Shown here in pieces: positions 31,748-40,626 of a stretch of DNA of 45,931 bases. This DNA comes from Candidatus Rariloculus versatilis. GTDB lineage: Bacteria > Pseudomonadota > Gammaproteobacteria > Steroidobacterales > Rariloculaceae. Both the position numbers and the translations under genes were made by a program. A model generated the notes under the pieces. That model was not told the origin of the DNA, did not search any database, and was given only the letters and a program-made list of their open reading frames with translations. The first letter of the stretch is position 1, and each line of letters begins with the position of its first letter. The stretch spans positions 1 to 45,931 of the forward strand of contig JAQAJI010000018.1 of the NCBI GenBank assembly GCA_028278665.1, read 5' to 3'.

Positions 31748-33807
31748 AGCTCGCCCAGTCAGCCGTAGCCCTCCACGGCGTTGGCCCGAGGCTCGGCGAG
31801 CGGCTTGCAAGGCTCGGGGTCGACTCCATCGCGGACCTGCTCTGCCTCGTGCCGCAGCGCTACGAGGACCGTACCGCAATCCGGCCGCTCGGCGGAATCC
31901 GGCCCGGCGAAAAGGTCCTGATCGAAGCGAAGGTCGAACTCGCCGAGGTCGCGTTCAGAGGGCGTCGGTCGCTGCTATGCCGCGTAACCGACGGCACCGG
32001 CGCGATCACCTTGCGCTTTTTTCATTTCTCCAGGGGCCAGCAGGAGGGTCTGCGGCGCGGCGTGCGGCTCAGGTGCTTCGGGGAAGTGCGTGCCGGCCGG
32101 ACCGGGCTCGAAATGATCCACCCGGAGTACCGCGCCGTGGACGCCGATACTCCGCCGCCCGAACCGACCCTGACGCCGGTGTACCCGACCACCGAAGGGC
32201 TGCACCAGCAGCGCCTCAGAACGCTGGCCGGGCAGGCGCTTGCGATGCTGGCCGACGAGCCTCTCGTCGATTACCTGGCAGGCCGCCTGCCGGTCGACTG
32301 GCCGTCGATAAACGAAGCGATCGAATTTCTGCATCGGCCGCCGCGCGGTGCCGACACGGCGATGCTGCTCGCCGGTAGACACCCCTGCCAGCGGCGCATC
32401 GCGCTCGAGGAACTGCTCGCGCATCGGCTGAGCCTCAGGAACGCGGCCGCCGGCAGGCGGCGCGAGCGCGCCCCGGCGTTCGACCCGGCCGACGATCTGG
32501 TTGCCTGCTTTCTCGAAAGCCTGCCGTTCGAGTTGACCGCGGGGCAAGCAAGCGCCTGGGGCGAGATCAGGGAGGATCTCGGCGAACCCGTACCGATGTA
32601 TCGCCTGCTGCAGGGCGACGTGGGGTCAGGCAAGACCGTGATCGCGGCGCTTGCCGCGCTGCGTGCGGCGGCTTCGGGCTGCCAGGCAGCGGTCATGGCG
32701 CCGACCGAGCTCCTTGCCGAACAGCATCAGGCGAATCTTGGCGCATGGCTCAAGCCGCTTGGCATCAAGGTCGTGCTGCTTACGGGATCGCTGACTGCGG
32801 CCGAACGGCGCGCGGCACAGGAGATGCTCGCGAGCGGCGCTGCCGCTGTCGCGGTGGGCACGCATGCCCTGTTTCAGGCGGCCGTGAACTTCCGGCAGCT
32901 CGGGCTCGTCGTCGTCGACGAACAGCACCGGTTCGGTGTCCATCAGCGCCTGAGCCTCAAGCGCAAGGGCGAGAGCGGCGACATTGTGCCTCACCAGCTC
33001 GTGATGACCGCGACGCCGATCCCGCGTACGCTCGCGATGACGGCCTATGCCGATCTCGACTGCTCGGTTGTCGCCGGTTTGCCCCCCGGTCGTAAACCGG
33101 TCCGGACCGCCGTGATGCCCGAGCAGCGGCGTGGCCGCATCGTCGAACGCATCGCGGCTCACAGCCGCGCCGGGCGCCAGGCGTACTGGGTCTGTCCGCT
33201 GATCGAGGAGTCCGACCATGTCGAATCGAGCGCCGCGCTCGAGCTTGAAAGGGAGTTGACCGAGGCGCTGCCGGGCTTGTCCGTCGGCCTGATTCATGGT
33301 CGACTGAAGGCTGCCGAAAAGGAACAGGTGATGCGGGCCTTCAAGCAGGCGCGGCTCGATGTCCTGGTCGCGACCACGGTGATCGAGGTCGGCGTCGACG
33401 TGCCGAATGCGACCCTCATGGTCGTGGAGAATGCCGAGCGCCTCGGTCTTGCCCAGTTGCACCAGCTTCGCGGTCGCGTGGGGCGTGGCCGGGACGAGTC
33501 GGACTGCGTGTTGCTGTACAAGGCTCCGCTGTCCGAACATGCACGGGAGCGGCTCAAGGTACTGCGCGAGACCAACGACGGGTTCGTCGTTGCCGAAAAG
33601 GACATGCAGCTCAGGGGACCGGGCGAGCTGCTCGGGACGCGGCAGACCGGCATCGTGGAGCTTCGCGTTGCGGACCTCGCTCGCGATGCGGATCTTCTGC
33701 CGATGGTGGTTCGCTTGTGCGATGAACTGATGACCGATGAGCCCGGCTGCGTCGCGCCGCTGACGGGCAGATGGATAAGGGCGGGCGCCGAATATGCAAA
33801 GGTTTGA
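31744..33807 (+). CDS. recG: ATP-dependent DNA helicase RecG
   Basis: The 687-residue helicase reverses stalled forks and processes recombination intermediates. It has the N-terminal wedge (OB) domain, Walker A GDVGSGKT (about 290-297), the DEQHRFG motif II (about 391), [11 protein letters not shown] (motif III), and the C-terminal motifs [12 protein letters not shown] and [11 protein letters not shown], then the ending [10 protein letters not shown]. The start is GTG at 31744 with GGGG immediately upstream, in a four-base overlap with ridA. Length is normal. Confidence 0.97.
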   Translation: MKLAQSAVALHGVGPRLGERLARLGVDSIADLLCLVPQRYEDRTAIRPLGGIRPGEKVLIEAKVELAEVAFRGRRSLLCRVTDGTGAITLRFFHFSRGQQEGLRRGVRLRCFGEVRAGRTGLEMIHPEYRAVDADTPPPEPTLTPVYPTTEGLHQQRLRTLAGQALAMLADEPLVDYLAGRLPVDWPSINEAIEFLHRPPRGADTAMLLAGRHPCQRRIALEELLAHRLSLRNAAAGRRRERAPAFDPADDLVACFLESLPFELTAGQASAWGEIREDLGEPVPMYRLLQGDVGSGKTVIAALAALRAAASGCQAAVMAPTELLAEQHQANLGAWLKPLGIKVVLLTGSLTAAERRAAQEMLASGAAAVAVGTHALFQAAVNFRQLGLVVVDEQHRFGVHQRLSLKRKGESGDIVPHQLVMTATPIPRTLAMTAYADLDCSVVAGLPPGRKPVRTAVMPEQRRGRIVERIAAHSRAGRQAYWVCPLIEESDHVESSAALELERELTEALPGLSVGLIHGRLKAAEKEQVMRAFKQARLDVLVATTVIEVGVDVPNATLMVVENAERLGLAQLHQLRGRVGRGRDESDCVLLYKAPLSEHARERLKVLRETNDGFVVAEKDMQLRGPGELLGTRQTGIVELRVADLARDADLLPMVVRLCDELMTDEPGCVAPLTGRWIRAGAEYAKV

Positions 33808-34879
33808 GTCCTTGCCGGGGAAGTGGCTCGCGACGCTCCGGGAACGGGTTCGCCGACTACCGTGGGATGCCATGCGCGACAGGCTGCGCGATATTCCCTC
33901 GGCGCAGACCCGTGCGAGGCTGGCCGGGTTTTCCTGGGCGCCGCTGCGTGATCGGATCAGCGCACTGCCCTGGGCGGCGATGCGCGACGGGGTGTACGCT
34001 ATTGCGCAAAGCCTGCCGGAGTTTGCCGGCCGCCAGTCACGCTACGCGCGGCTCATGCGCTGGCACCAGCCGATCGGTATCTGGCTGTTGCTCTGGCCGA
34101 CGCTCTGGGGGCTGTGGATCGCAGGCGAAGGGCGTCCGGACGAGCGGATCCTGATCGTGTTCGTGCTCGGCACGATCGTGCTGCGTTCGGCGGGCTGCAT
34201 CATCAACGATTTCGCCGACCGCAAGATCGATCCGCTCGTTGCGCGGACTGCCGACCGGCCGCTCGCGACGGGTGAGGTCAAAAGCTCCGAGGCCCTGGTC
34301 CTTTTCGCCGGGTTGATGCTGGTCGGGCTCGGGCTTGTGCTGACCCTGAACAGCCTGACCGTGCAGCTTGCGATCGTCGGCGCGGTGATCGCTGTCGTGT
34401 ATCCGTTCACGAAGCGGGTCATCGCCACGCCGCAGTTCGTGCTCGGGACCGCTTTCGCCTGGGGAGTGCCGATGGCCTTCGCCGCCGAACTGGCTACGGT
34501 CCCGCGGTTGGGTTGGCTGCTGTTTCTGGCCGCCGTGATCTGGGGCATCGTGTACGACACCCAGTACGCGATGGCGGACCGCGAGGACGATCTCAAGGCC
34601 GGCGTGCGATCGACGGCGACTCTGTTCGGCGAGTTGGACCGGACATTGGTCGGCGGTCTGCAGGCGCTGCTGTTGCTCGCGTTGCTGCTTGCCGGCGCCG
34701 GCGCCGGTCTGGGCGCGTGGTACTACGGCGGCATCGTGCTCGCGGCGGGTGTCGCGATCTACCAGCAATACCTGATCCGCGATCGCGATCCCGAGCGCTG
34801 CCTCGGCGCGTTCAGGACCAACGCCTGGCTTGGCGGCTGGGTGTTCACCGGAATTCTGCTCGACTACCTTTTTCGCTGA
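33794..34879 (+). CDS. ubiA: 4-hydroxybenzoate octaprenyltransferase with N-terminal repeat extension
   Basis: UbiA prenylates 4-hydroxybenzoate in ubiquinone synthesis at the inner membrane. The 361-residue protein has the first Asp motif NDFADRKIDP and the second YDTQYAMADREDD, with about eight hydrophobic segments. UbiA is normally about 290 residues and starts shortly before RLMRxxxPIG. Here about 70 extra residues precede it, with three related units: LPWDAMRDRLRDIP (22-35), FSWAPLRDRISALP (46-59) and LPWAAMRDGVYAIA (58-71). The ATG at 33794 overlaps recG by 14 bases, as in coupled genes. An internal ATG at 33980 would give 299 residues, close to the normal length, so the extension is not proven. 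The 3' end overlaps the convergent comF by 35 bases. Confidence 0.93.
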   Translation: MQRFESLPGKWLATLRERVRRLPWDAMRDRLRDIPSAQTRARLAGFSWAPLRDRISALPWAAMRDGVYAIAQSLPEFAGRQSRYARLMRWHQPIGIWLLLWPTLWGLWIAGEGRPDERILIVFVLGTIVLRSAGCIINDFADRKIDPLVARTADRPLATGEVKSSEALVLFAGLMLVGLGLVLTLNSLTVQLAIVGAVIAVVYPFTKRVIATPQFVLGTAFAWGVPMAFAAELATVPRLGWLLFLAAVIWGIVYDTQYAMADREDDLKAGVRSTATLFGELDRTLVGGLQALLLLALLLAGAGAGLGAWYYGGIVLAAGVAIYQQYLIRDRDPERCLGAFRTNAWLGGWVFTGILLDYLFR

Positions 34880-35543
34880 GCGTGCGTGCGACCGCCCAGG
34901 CGTTCGGCGTCCGGGCGCGCGCGGCGCGCAGCGACCGGGCCAGCACGTTGATCGTCGCGCCGGTCGTGATCACGTCGTCGACGATTGCGAGCTTGAGACC
35001 TTCGACCGCGCGTTCGATGCTGAAGGCGCCTTCGAGATTGACGCGTCGGCGGCTGGCGTCGAGCGTGGTCTGAGGCGGCGCGGCGCTGCGGCGTACGATG
35101 CCCCGGACCAGCAGTGGCAGGCCGAGTTCGGCCGCAACGGTGCGGGCGATCTCCACGGCCTGGTTGTAGCCGCGTTGTCGAACGCGCCGAGCGTGCATCG
35201 GTACGGCCACCAGAGCGTCGATGCCATCGCGATGCGGCTCGAGGCGTTCGGCCAGCAGCAGCCCCAGGGCGCGGCCGAGCTTGCGTGCACGATGGTACTT
35301 GAGCGCCTGAACGTGCTGGTGCAGGGGCATTGAGTAGCGAAACGGCGCAACGACCGAATCAACGTGCCACGGCGTGCCGAGCCGCGGGCAATGCATGACC
35401 GGGCGCGGCAGGCCGCAACGTTCGCAGGCGTCTGCGACGATAGCGAAGTCGCCGCTGCAGCCCGAACAGAAGCCGCGAGCGGTCGCGCCGCGGCAGCGTG
35501 GACACAGTTCCGGAAAGAGGTTCGCGATGCCTGTAAACTTCAA
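34845..35543 (-). CDS. comF: ComF family phosphoribosyltransferase-like protein
   Basis: The 232-residue protein has an N-terminal cysteine cluster (C14, C17, C26, C29, C40, C43, C52) able to bind zinc and a phosphoribosyltransferase domain with VAVPMHARRVRQRGYNQA and the PRPP loop VDDVITTGAT. ComF proteins support DNA uptake and other DNA roles, and a link to the type IV pilus here is possible. The start is TTG at 35543, supported by GGAG six bases upstream. The candidate BirA operator overlaps this start. It lies divergent to bioB, the common gammaproteobacterial neighbour. Confidence 0.9.
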   Translation of the reverse strand: MKFTGIANLFPELCPRCRGATARGFCSGCSGDFAIVADACERCGLPRPVMHCPRLGTPWHVDSVVAPFRYSMPLHQHVQALKYHRARKLGRALGLLLAERLEPHRDGIDALVAVPMHARRVRQRGYNQAVEIARTVAAELGLPLLVRGIVRRSAAPPQTTLDASRRRVNLEGAFSIERAVEGLKLAIVDDVITTGATINVLARSLRAARARTPNAWAVARTLSEKGSRAEFR

Positions 35544-35563
35544 CTCGCACTCCAGGTTGACAG
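35531..35563. promoter_or_regulatory. Candidate BirA (biotin repressor) operator
   Basis: CTGTAAACT at 35531-35539 and GGTTGACAG at 35555-35563, separated by 15 bases, match the bio operator halves TTGTAAACC and GGTTTACAA at seven of nine positions each, and the spacing agrees with the gammaproteobacterial consensus (14-16). The right half covers the -35 box of the bioB promoter and the left half covers the comF start codon. Binding of BirA-biotinyl-AMP would repress bioB and perhaps comF. Confidence 0.55.
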
Positions 35564-35585
35564 ACCGATGGCCCGCCCAGATACT
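35557..35585 (+). promoter_or_regulatory. Sigma-70 promoter for bioB
   Basis: A perfect -35 TTGACA (35557-35562) and a -10 GATACT (35580-35585, four of six) are 17 bases apart. Transcription would start near 35592 and give a leader of about 247 bases before the bioB ATG. The leader has several GC-rich dyads and a perfect CACTT-C-AAGTG dyad at 35786-35796, but no known riboswitch is recognised. Confidence 0.6.
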
Positions 35586-35838
35586 CGCTTCTTCGTAATC
35601 GGAGCGGTGTGGCGAGTTTCGTCGGACCCGGCGCCGCGCGACAGGTTGGCGGGCGACGACGGCCGCGCAGGATATGCGAAACGCGGCCGAACATCGCCGG
35701 GAACTGCCCGGCAGCCGGGTGACCCGCGGCGCATGGCCGGACGATTGCCGGACCGCGGCAGCGCCGAAAGCCCCTGCCGACTGTTCACTTCAAGTGCGAT
35801 CCAATTTGCGCAACTCAACTTCAGGGGGCAAGACGGAT

Positions 35839-36858
35839 ATGTCGGTATTGGAAGCAGAATCGGAGACGGCCGGCACCGGCGTCGGCGCAACAGTGCCGCT
35901 GCCCCCGGATGCGAGCGTCGAAGCCGTCGAGGCACTGTTCGACATGCCGCTGCTCGATCTGCTCTACGAGGCACAGTCCGTGCACCGGCGCCACTTCGAT
36001 CCGAACAGCGTGCAGGTCTCGACCCTGCTGTCGATCAAGACCGGGCGCTGTCCGGAGGACTGCGCGTATTGTCCGCAGAGCATCCGTTTTGAAACCGGGC
36101 TCGAGGTTCATGAGCTCATGCCGGTCGAGGAGGTGAAGGCTGCAGCCCGCCGGGCGAAGGCCGCGGGCGCGACCCGCTTTTGCATGGGGGCCGCCTACCG
36201 GGGTCCGAAGGACAGGGATCTCGAGCCGATCGTCGAGATGATCGCCGAGGTCAGGCGTCTCGGCATGGAGAGCTGCGTGACGCTTGGGCTGCTCAAGCCG
36301 CACCAGGCCAGGCGGCTCGCCGACGCAGGTCTCGATTACTACAACCACAATCTGGACACGTCCGAGGAGTTCTATCCCGAAATCATCGGCACGCGGACCT
36401 ACGCCGACCGCCTGGAAACGCTCGCGCATGTCAGGAATGCGGGACTGAAGGTGTGCTGCGGCGGCATTCTCGGCATGGGTGAAAGCCGCCGCGACCGGAT
36501 CGAGCTGCTGCGCACGCTCGCCTCGATGCAGCCGCAGCCGGAGAGCGTGCCGATCAACCAGCTCGTGACGATACCGGGCACGCCGCTTGCCGATGCCGAG
36601 CCCTTCGACAAGTTCGAGTTCGTACGGACGATCGCCGTCGCCCGGATACTCATGCCGCGCTCGCACATCCGGCTCTCGGCAGGGCGCAGCGATTTCACGG
36701 ACGAGTTGCAGGCGATGTGCTTTTTCGCAGGCGCCAATTCAATCTTTTATGGCGACAAGCTGCTGACGACCGACAATCCGGTGCCGAACGAAGACGAGGC
36801 GCTGTTCGCGAAACTCGGTATCGCGGCGGAGCTCTGCGACACGACCGTTGCGGCCTGA
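35839..36858 (+). CDS. bioB: Biotin synthase
   Basis: The 339-residue radical SAM enzyme inserts sulphur into dethiobiotin. The [4Fe-4S] cysteines are C71, C75 and C78 in [30 protein letters not shown] and the late RLSAGRSDF supply other cluster and substrate residues. The ATG at 35839 has AGGGGG about 12 bases upstream. The frame is open further upstream, but that region lacks family similarity. bioC follows with only 79 bases between, and a hairpin lies in that gap. Confidence 0.97.
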   Translation: MSVLEAESETAGTGVGATVPLPPDASVEAVEALFDMPLLDLLYEAQSVHRRHFDPNSVQVSTLLSIKTGRCPEDCAYCPQSIRFETGLEVHELMPVEEVKAAARRAKAAGATRFCMGAAYRGPKDRDLEPIVEMIAEVRRLGMESCVTLGLLKPHQARRLADAGLDYYNHNLDTSEEFYPEIIGTRTYADRLETLAHVRNAGLKVCCGGILGMGESRRDRIELLRTLASMQPQPESVPINQLVTIPGTPLADAEPFDKFEFVRTIAVARILMPRSHIRLSAGRSDFTDELQAMCFFAGANSIFYGDKLLTTDNPVPNEDEALFAKLGIAAELCDTTVAA

Positions 36859-36883
36859 CACGAGCGGGTAGGGTTCGCTCGTG
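36859..36883 (+). terminator. Hairpin between bioB and bioC
   Basis: CACGAGCG (36859-36866) and CGCTCGTG (36876-36883) form a perfect eight-pair stem with a nine-base loop directly after the bioB stop. No T-run follows, so it may reduce or tune bioC expression instead of ending transcription. Confidence 0.3.
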
Positions 36884-36937
36884 CTCCGGATGTTCTTCGC
36901 CCCGCACACGCTCGCCTGAAGCTACGGTCACGCGACG

Positions 36938-37840
36938 ATGGCGAACCTGGCGGCAAGCGACGCCCTGCCAGCAGCCCGCGATGCCGCAAAGGCGTTCGAC
37001 CGTGCGAGCGCGAGCTTCCGCGATGCGAGCTTCGTCCACGACGAGACGCGCAGTCGCCTGCTCGACAGGCTGCCGTTCGTGCGGCTCGCGCCGGAAACGA
37101 TCGTCGATCTCGGCTGCGCTGACGGCCGCGCCGCGTTCGCGCTTGCGGCGCGCTATCCTGACGCTCGCGTGCTCGCGGTCGATGCGAGCCGGGCAATGTG
37201 CGCATCCGCGGCGCGGACCCTCGCCGGACAAGCCAACGCGACGGTGCTCGGCGGCGACGCCGCACGCCTGCCGCTCGCCGGCAATGCAGTCCAGTTGATG
37301 CTCGCGAACCTCGTGCTGCCCTGGTGTCTGCCCAACGCGCTCTTTGCCGAGGCGGCCCGGGTACTCGACGCCGGCGGCCTGCTCCTGTTCGCGACCGTCG
37401 GGCCCGACTCGCTCGAGCAGATCCGCCGCGCCTGGGCGGCCGTCGATGACCGCATCCACGTGCATGGCTTCTTCGACATGCACGATCTTGGCGACCTGGC
37501 GCTTGCGGCCGGACTTCAGGAGCCGGTGCTCGATGTCGATCGGCTCGAACTGAGCTATCGTGACGTTGGCGACCTCGTGAGCGACCTCAGGGCTTGCGGC
37601 GGCGTCAATGTCGCGGCGGGACGACGCAAGTCGCTGACGGGCACAGGGCGCTGGAAGGGTTTCGAGCGCGCGGTCCTTGCGAACAGGCGCGACGGCCGGT
37701 TCACGGTCACGATCGAGCTCATCCTGGGTCAGGCCTGGGGGGCGGGCGCGCCGCCCCGGTCGGCGGAACCGCCCGGCGAGATCGCCGTACCGGCCGCCGG
37801 TATCGGCCGCGTGCGTCGGCCGGCGGACCCCGCGGGCTGA
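36938..37840 (+). CDS. bioC: BioC-type methyltransferase, probable malonyl-ACP O-methyltransferase
   Basis: The 300-residue class I methyltransferase has the N-terminal helix FDRASASFRDASFVHDETRS seen in BioC and the related NDUFAF5 group (residues about 20-39), SAM motif I VDLGCADGRAAFAL, and late blocks DLVSDLRACGGVN and LTGTGRWKGFERAV. BioC methylates malonyl-ACP to start pimelate synthesis. The place directly after bioB supports this. bioF and bioH, which usually lie between bioB and bioC, are not here. The C-terminal 40 residues are proline- and alanine-rich. Another small-molecule or protein methyltransferase is possible. Confidence 0.82.
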   Translation: MANLAASDALPAARDAAKAFDRASASFRDASFVHDETRSRLLDRLPFVRLAPETIVDLGCADGRAAFALAARYPDARVLAVDASRAMCASAARTLAGQANATVLGGDAARLPLAGNAVQLMLANLVLPWCLPNALFAEAARVLDAGGLLLFATVGPDSLEQIRRAWAAVDDRIHVHGFFDMHDLGDLALAAGLQEPVLDVDRLELSYRDVGDLVSDLRACGGVNVAAGRRKSLTGTGRWKGFERAVLANRRDGRFTVTIELILGQAWGAGAPPRSAEPPGEIAVPAAGIGRVRRPADPAG

Positions 37841-37861
37841 CAGCCGCGCTGGAATCACGTT

Positions 37862-37894
37862 TCTCTTGCACCGCACGCATCTGCGGTGCAGAGA
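37862..37894 (+). terminator. Strong hairpin after bioC
   Basis: TCTC-T-TGCACCGCA pairs with TGCGGTGCA-GAGA around the six-base loop CGCATC, giving 13 pairs with one bulged T. It starts 21 bases after the bioC stop. There is no following T-run. It is a likely end-of-operon structure, possibly working with Rho. Confidence 0.4.
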
Positions 37895-37947
37895 GCCAGT
37901 CTGAACCGCGCAATCTCGCGAGCCTGTTCCCTCGAAAAGTTAACTGG

Positions 37948-38171
37948 TCAGGTCTTGATGCGCTCGGGTTTGTCGTGGACGAGGAAGGCGTCGAGGTTCT
38001 TCTGCAGGCCCTCGAGACGTTGCTCATCTCGTTGGCCAATTCGAGCGAGCTCAGCTTGCGTTGTGCTACTTTGTCCCTGGTGGTGATGTCGCTCTCCGGA
38101 AAGGTTGGATGGTTGGCAAAAACAATCCTGAACCCTCCCGGGAGCGGCTTGGCCGCGGTCGGCGCGCCACG
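37948..38171 (-). pseudogene. Apparent frameshifted gene remnant of unknown family
   Basis: On the minus strand one frame (from about 38171 to 38016) encodes a natural-looking stretch including FRIVFANHPTFPESDITTR and KLSSLELANEMSNV, with about three quarters of third positions G or C. At about 38015 the neighbouring frame takes over with EGLQKNLDAFLVHDKPERIK and a TGA at 37950, with nearly all third positions G or C. Upstream of the switch that second frame looks non-coding. One missing base would join both parts. No start codon with a ribosome-binding site is clear. I do not recognise the family. Confidence 0.4.
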
Positions 38172-38259
38172 CTATCGCCTTCGCGCTCCGACGGTCGAGC
38201 TGCCGGGCGATTATCGTCTCAGTACACATCATCGAGGGTAATACGCCAACGAGCGAACC

Positions 38260-39405
38260 ATGCAAAAGCAAAACGGAACTCCTGTCCCTGCAAGCACCGT
38301 GCTCGCAATCCTGTCCGCGTCGAGCGCGGCGGTTTTGCTTTTCGCACAATCCACCGCAGGCCTCGCGCACCACTCGGCGCACGGGATATACGATATTGGC
38401 AATACCGAATTCTCAATAGTCGGCGAAATCACCGAAATTCGCTGGAGGAATCCGCACATTCGCATCATGGTGGCCGTCGCCTCCGAGGACGGTCGGACGG
38501 AGGAGTGGCGGGTAGAGCTGAATGACCCGCGCAGTATGGTTTCGGTGGGCATCACGCCTGACCTGTTCAGCGTCGGCGATCGCATCCGGGCCATAGGGTC
38601 TCCCGGCCGACGCGGCGAGAGGATCCTGTTCGGGGGAAACGGCAGTACCTCCATCGCGTTTCCGGACGGCAGGGTGGTCGGCGATGAGGCGGCCATCAAC
38701 CTGCGAGAACCTCCCGGCGGCGTTGCCGGGGGACTGGACATCGGTGAAGGGACTCGACCCTGGTTTGTCGAGGTCCATCCTCGCACCGACGGAAGGACAG
38801 ACATCTTTACCACCTGGATCGCTCCGCCCATTTTCGACAACAACGTCGAACCGGGCGTGTGGGGCGGCGAGATTCAGCTCACGGAGCTGGGCACAGCGCT
38901 TCGCGATGCATACGATCCGGCCGGCGCCGAAAATCCGTTCCTCAGTTGCACCCGCGGCTTTCCCGAAATCATGACCGGTTTCGGGCCCCTGGACTTCATC
39001 GACGAGGGAGACCGGATCCTGATACGAACCGAAGAGTTCGATATCTATCGCACCATCATGATGGGTCCCGATGCCGAAGCGAATCGGCCACCGAAAACGG
39101 AAGTCGGGCCCCATGGCGATGTAGGTTACGCGGCGGGGCATTGGGAGAACGAGAATACCCTGGTGGTGCGCACCACCGGGATGAACTTCCCATACTACGA
39201 CCAGAGCGGACTGCCGCAGCGACCGGAGTCGGCCGAGGTCGTGGAACGATGGACGCTGATCAACGATGGTAACCAACTGCATTACGAATTGACCGTCATC
39301 GATCCGGAGATTTTTGTCGAGCCAGTGGTTCAGACAAAGACCTGGAGCTGGTCGGCGGAGCGAAGGGTGGAACCCTTCAACTGCGATCCTACCCAGGAGC
39401 AGTAA
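38260..39405 (+). CDS. Secreted DUF6152-type protein of unknown function
   Basis: The 381-residue protein has a signal peptide (hydrophobic about 14-35, ending TAGLA), then HHSAHGIYDIGN and the EITEIRWRNPHIRI pattern typical of DUF6152 proteins, common in Steroidobacter- and Woeseia-like bacteria. The middle and C-terminus (GHWENENTLVVRTTGMN, VVERWTLINDGNQLHYELTVIDPE) match the extended form of such proteins. It should be periplasmic. No catalytic motif is recognised. Codon use is slightly less GC-rich than in neighbours. The gene stands alone between bioC and ctaA. Confidence 0.75.
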   Translation: MQKQNGTPVPASTVLAILSASSAAVLLFAQSTAGLAHHSAHGIYDIGNTEFSIVGEITEIRWRNPHIRIMVAVASEDGRTEEWRVELNDPRSMVSVGITPDLFSVGDRIRAIGSPGRRGERILFGGNGSTSIAFPDGRVVGDEAAINLREPPGGVAGGLDIGEGTRPWFVEVHPRTDGRTDIFTTWIAPPIFDNNVEPGVWGGEIQLTELGTALRDAYDPAGAENPFLSCTRGFPEIMTGFGPLDFIDEGDRILIRTEEFDIYRTIMMGPDAEANRPPKTEVGPHGDVGYAAGHWENENTLVVRTTGMNFPYYDQSGLPQRPESAEVVERWTLINDGNQLHYELTVIDPEIFVEPVVQTKTWSWSAERRVEPFNCDPTQEQ

Positions 39406-39651
39406 CCGCAGCCGACCACGCAGTCGGGCCGAAAGGCAATTCGCCGAGGGGGCGGCCGGCCACGATCCCTCGCCCCTCCGTTCGCTTCGCTCACTGCGCG
39501 GTCCCCTTGCCCGGCGGCTGATTTCAAGCCTGCCGTGCGCACACGAACTGTGCGACAATTGCTTTTCACCGCGCCGAAGTGCCCGCGGTTCGTGGGCTCC
39601 GGCCGCAACTCGTTCGATTCGGGCACGGCGCAGCCGCCCGTCTCCTGCAAT

Positions 39652-40626
39652 ATGGAAAAAATGTTCCTGCGCCTCGCGCGTGCTGCGACCGTGCTCGCCT
39701 TCATCGTGGTAACGGTCGGAGCCTGGGTGCGTCTGACCGATGCCGGGCTCGGCTGCCCCGACTGGCCCGGTTGCTACGGTCAACTCATCGTCAGTCCGCA
39801 AGCCGCGGCAGACCCGGCAATCCAGGCCGAATTCGGCGACCGTCCCGTCGATACCGGCGCGGCCTGGCGCGAGATGATCCACCGCTATCTCGCAAGTGCG
39901 CTCGGCCTCATCTGCGTGGCACTCGCCGCCCTCGGCTGGATGAATCGCGACAAGCCCGGCCAGCCCTGGCGCGTACCGCTTGCGTTGCTTGCGCTCGTGG
40001 TCTTTCAGGGGCTCCTCGGGATGTGGACGGTCACGCTGCTGTTGAAGCCGATCGTCGTGGTCGCGCATTTGCTTGGCGGACTCGCCACCCTCGGCCTGCT
40101 GTTCTGGCTTGCACGGCCAAACCCCTGGCCGATCGCCGCGGGTCGTCGACTGCGTGCACTCGCTGTCCTGGCCGCCGCAGCCGTGGTGCTGCAGATCGCG
40201 CTCGGCGGCTGGACGAGTGCGAATTACGCGGCACTCGCGTGCCCGGATTTCCCGACCTGCCAGACGCAGTGGTGGCCGGCGGTCGCGGATTTCGATGAGG
40301 CGTTCGTCCTGTGGCGCGGCATCGGGATCGACTACGAAGGGGGCGTCCTCGATCATCCGGCCAGGGTCGCCATACACTTCACGCACCGCCTTGGAGCGAT
40401 TGCCGCTGCGGTTCTCGTCGGCGTCTTCGGCTGGCTGCTGTTGCGGCGCCGGCAATCGAGGGGCGCCGGCGCGGCGATGCTGGCGGCGCTCGTGCTGCAA
40501 CTTGCGATCGGTTCCGCGGTCGTCGTTTTCGGTGTTCCGCTTGTGCTTGCGGTCGCTCACAATGGGGTGGCCGCGCTGCTGCTCATCACGATCATCAATG
40601 TTCACCAGAGACTTTGGCGCAACTGA
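39652..40626 (+). CDS. ctaA: Haem A synthase
   Basis: The 324-residue COX15/CtaA protein oxidises haem O to haem A for aa3-type cytochrome oxidases. It has eight hydrophobic segments in two halves. Each half has a cysteine-containing loop (GLGCPDWPGC and ALACPDFPTC) and haem-ligand histidines (MIHRYLA and VVAHLLGG in the first half, IHFTHRLGA and VAHNGVA in the second). The ATG at 39652 starts MEKMFLRLARAATV at the first helix. An upstream extension of 39 codons has no support. It overlaps ctaB by 29 bases. Upstream, 39406-39651 contains no gene that I can recognise. Confidence 0.93.
   Translation: MEKMFLRLARAATVLAFIVVTVGAWVRLTDAGLGCPDWPGCYGQLIVSPQAAADPAIQAEFGDRPVDTGAAWREMIHRYLASALGLICVALAALGWMNRDKPGQPWRVPLALLALVVFQGLLGMWTVTLLLKPIVVVAHLLGGLATLGLLFWLARPNPWPIAAGRRLRALAVLAAAAVVLQIALGGWTSANYAALACPDFPTCQTQWWPAVADFDEAFVLWRGIGIDYEGGVLDHPARVAIHFTHRLGAIAAAVLVGVFGWLLLRRRQSRGAGAAMLAALVLQLAIGSAVVVFGVPLVLAVAHNGVAALLLITIINVHQRLWRN

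Larger units (their letters stand above)
37841..38259. other. Spacer between bioC and the DUF6152 gene
   Basis: These 419 bases hold a strong hairpin just after bioC and a minus-strand gene remnant (both listed separately). The last 80 bases before 38260 should carry the promoter of the secreted protein, but no good -35/-10 pair is visible. Base composition is less GC-rich than in the neighbours. Confidence 0.4.

Noticed and set aside
28121-31879. A 1252-codon open frame on the minus strand opposite gmk, rpoZ, spoT and ridA
   Set aside because: Four well-recognised plus-strand genes occupy the same DNA with full family motifs. The antisense frame is a by-product of high GC codon use and has no recognisable domain.
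34845-34879. Overlap of ubiA and comF as a sign of wrong gene ends
   Set aside because: Both C-termini match their families to the end (LLDYLFR for UbiA and a normal-length ComF), so the convergent 35-base overlap appears real.
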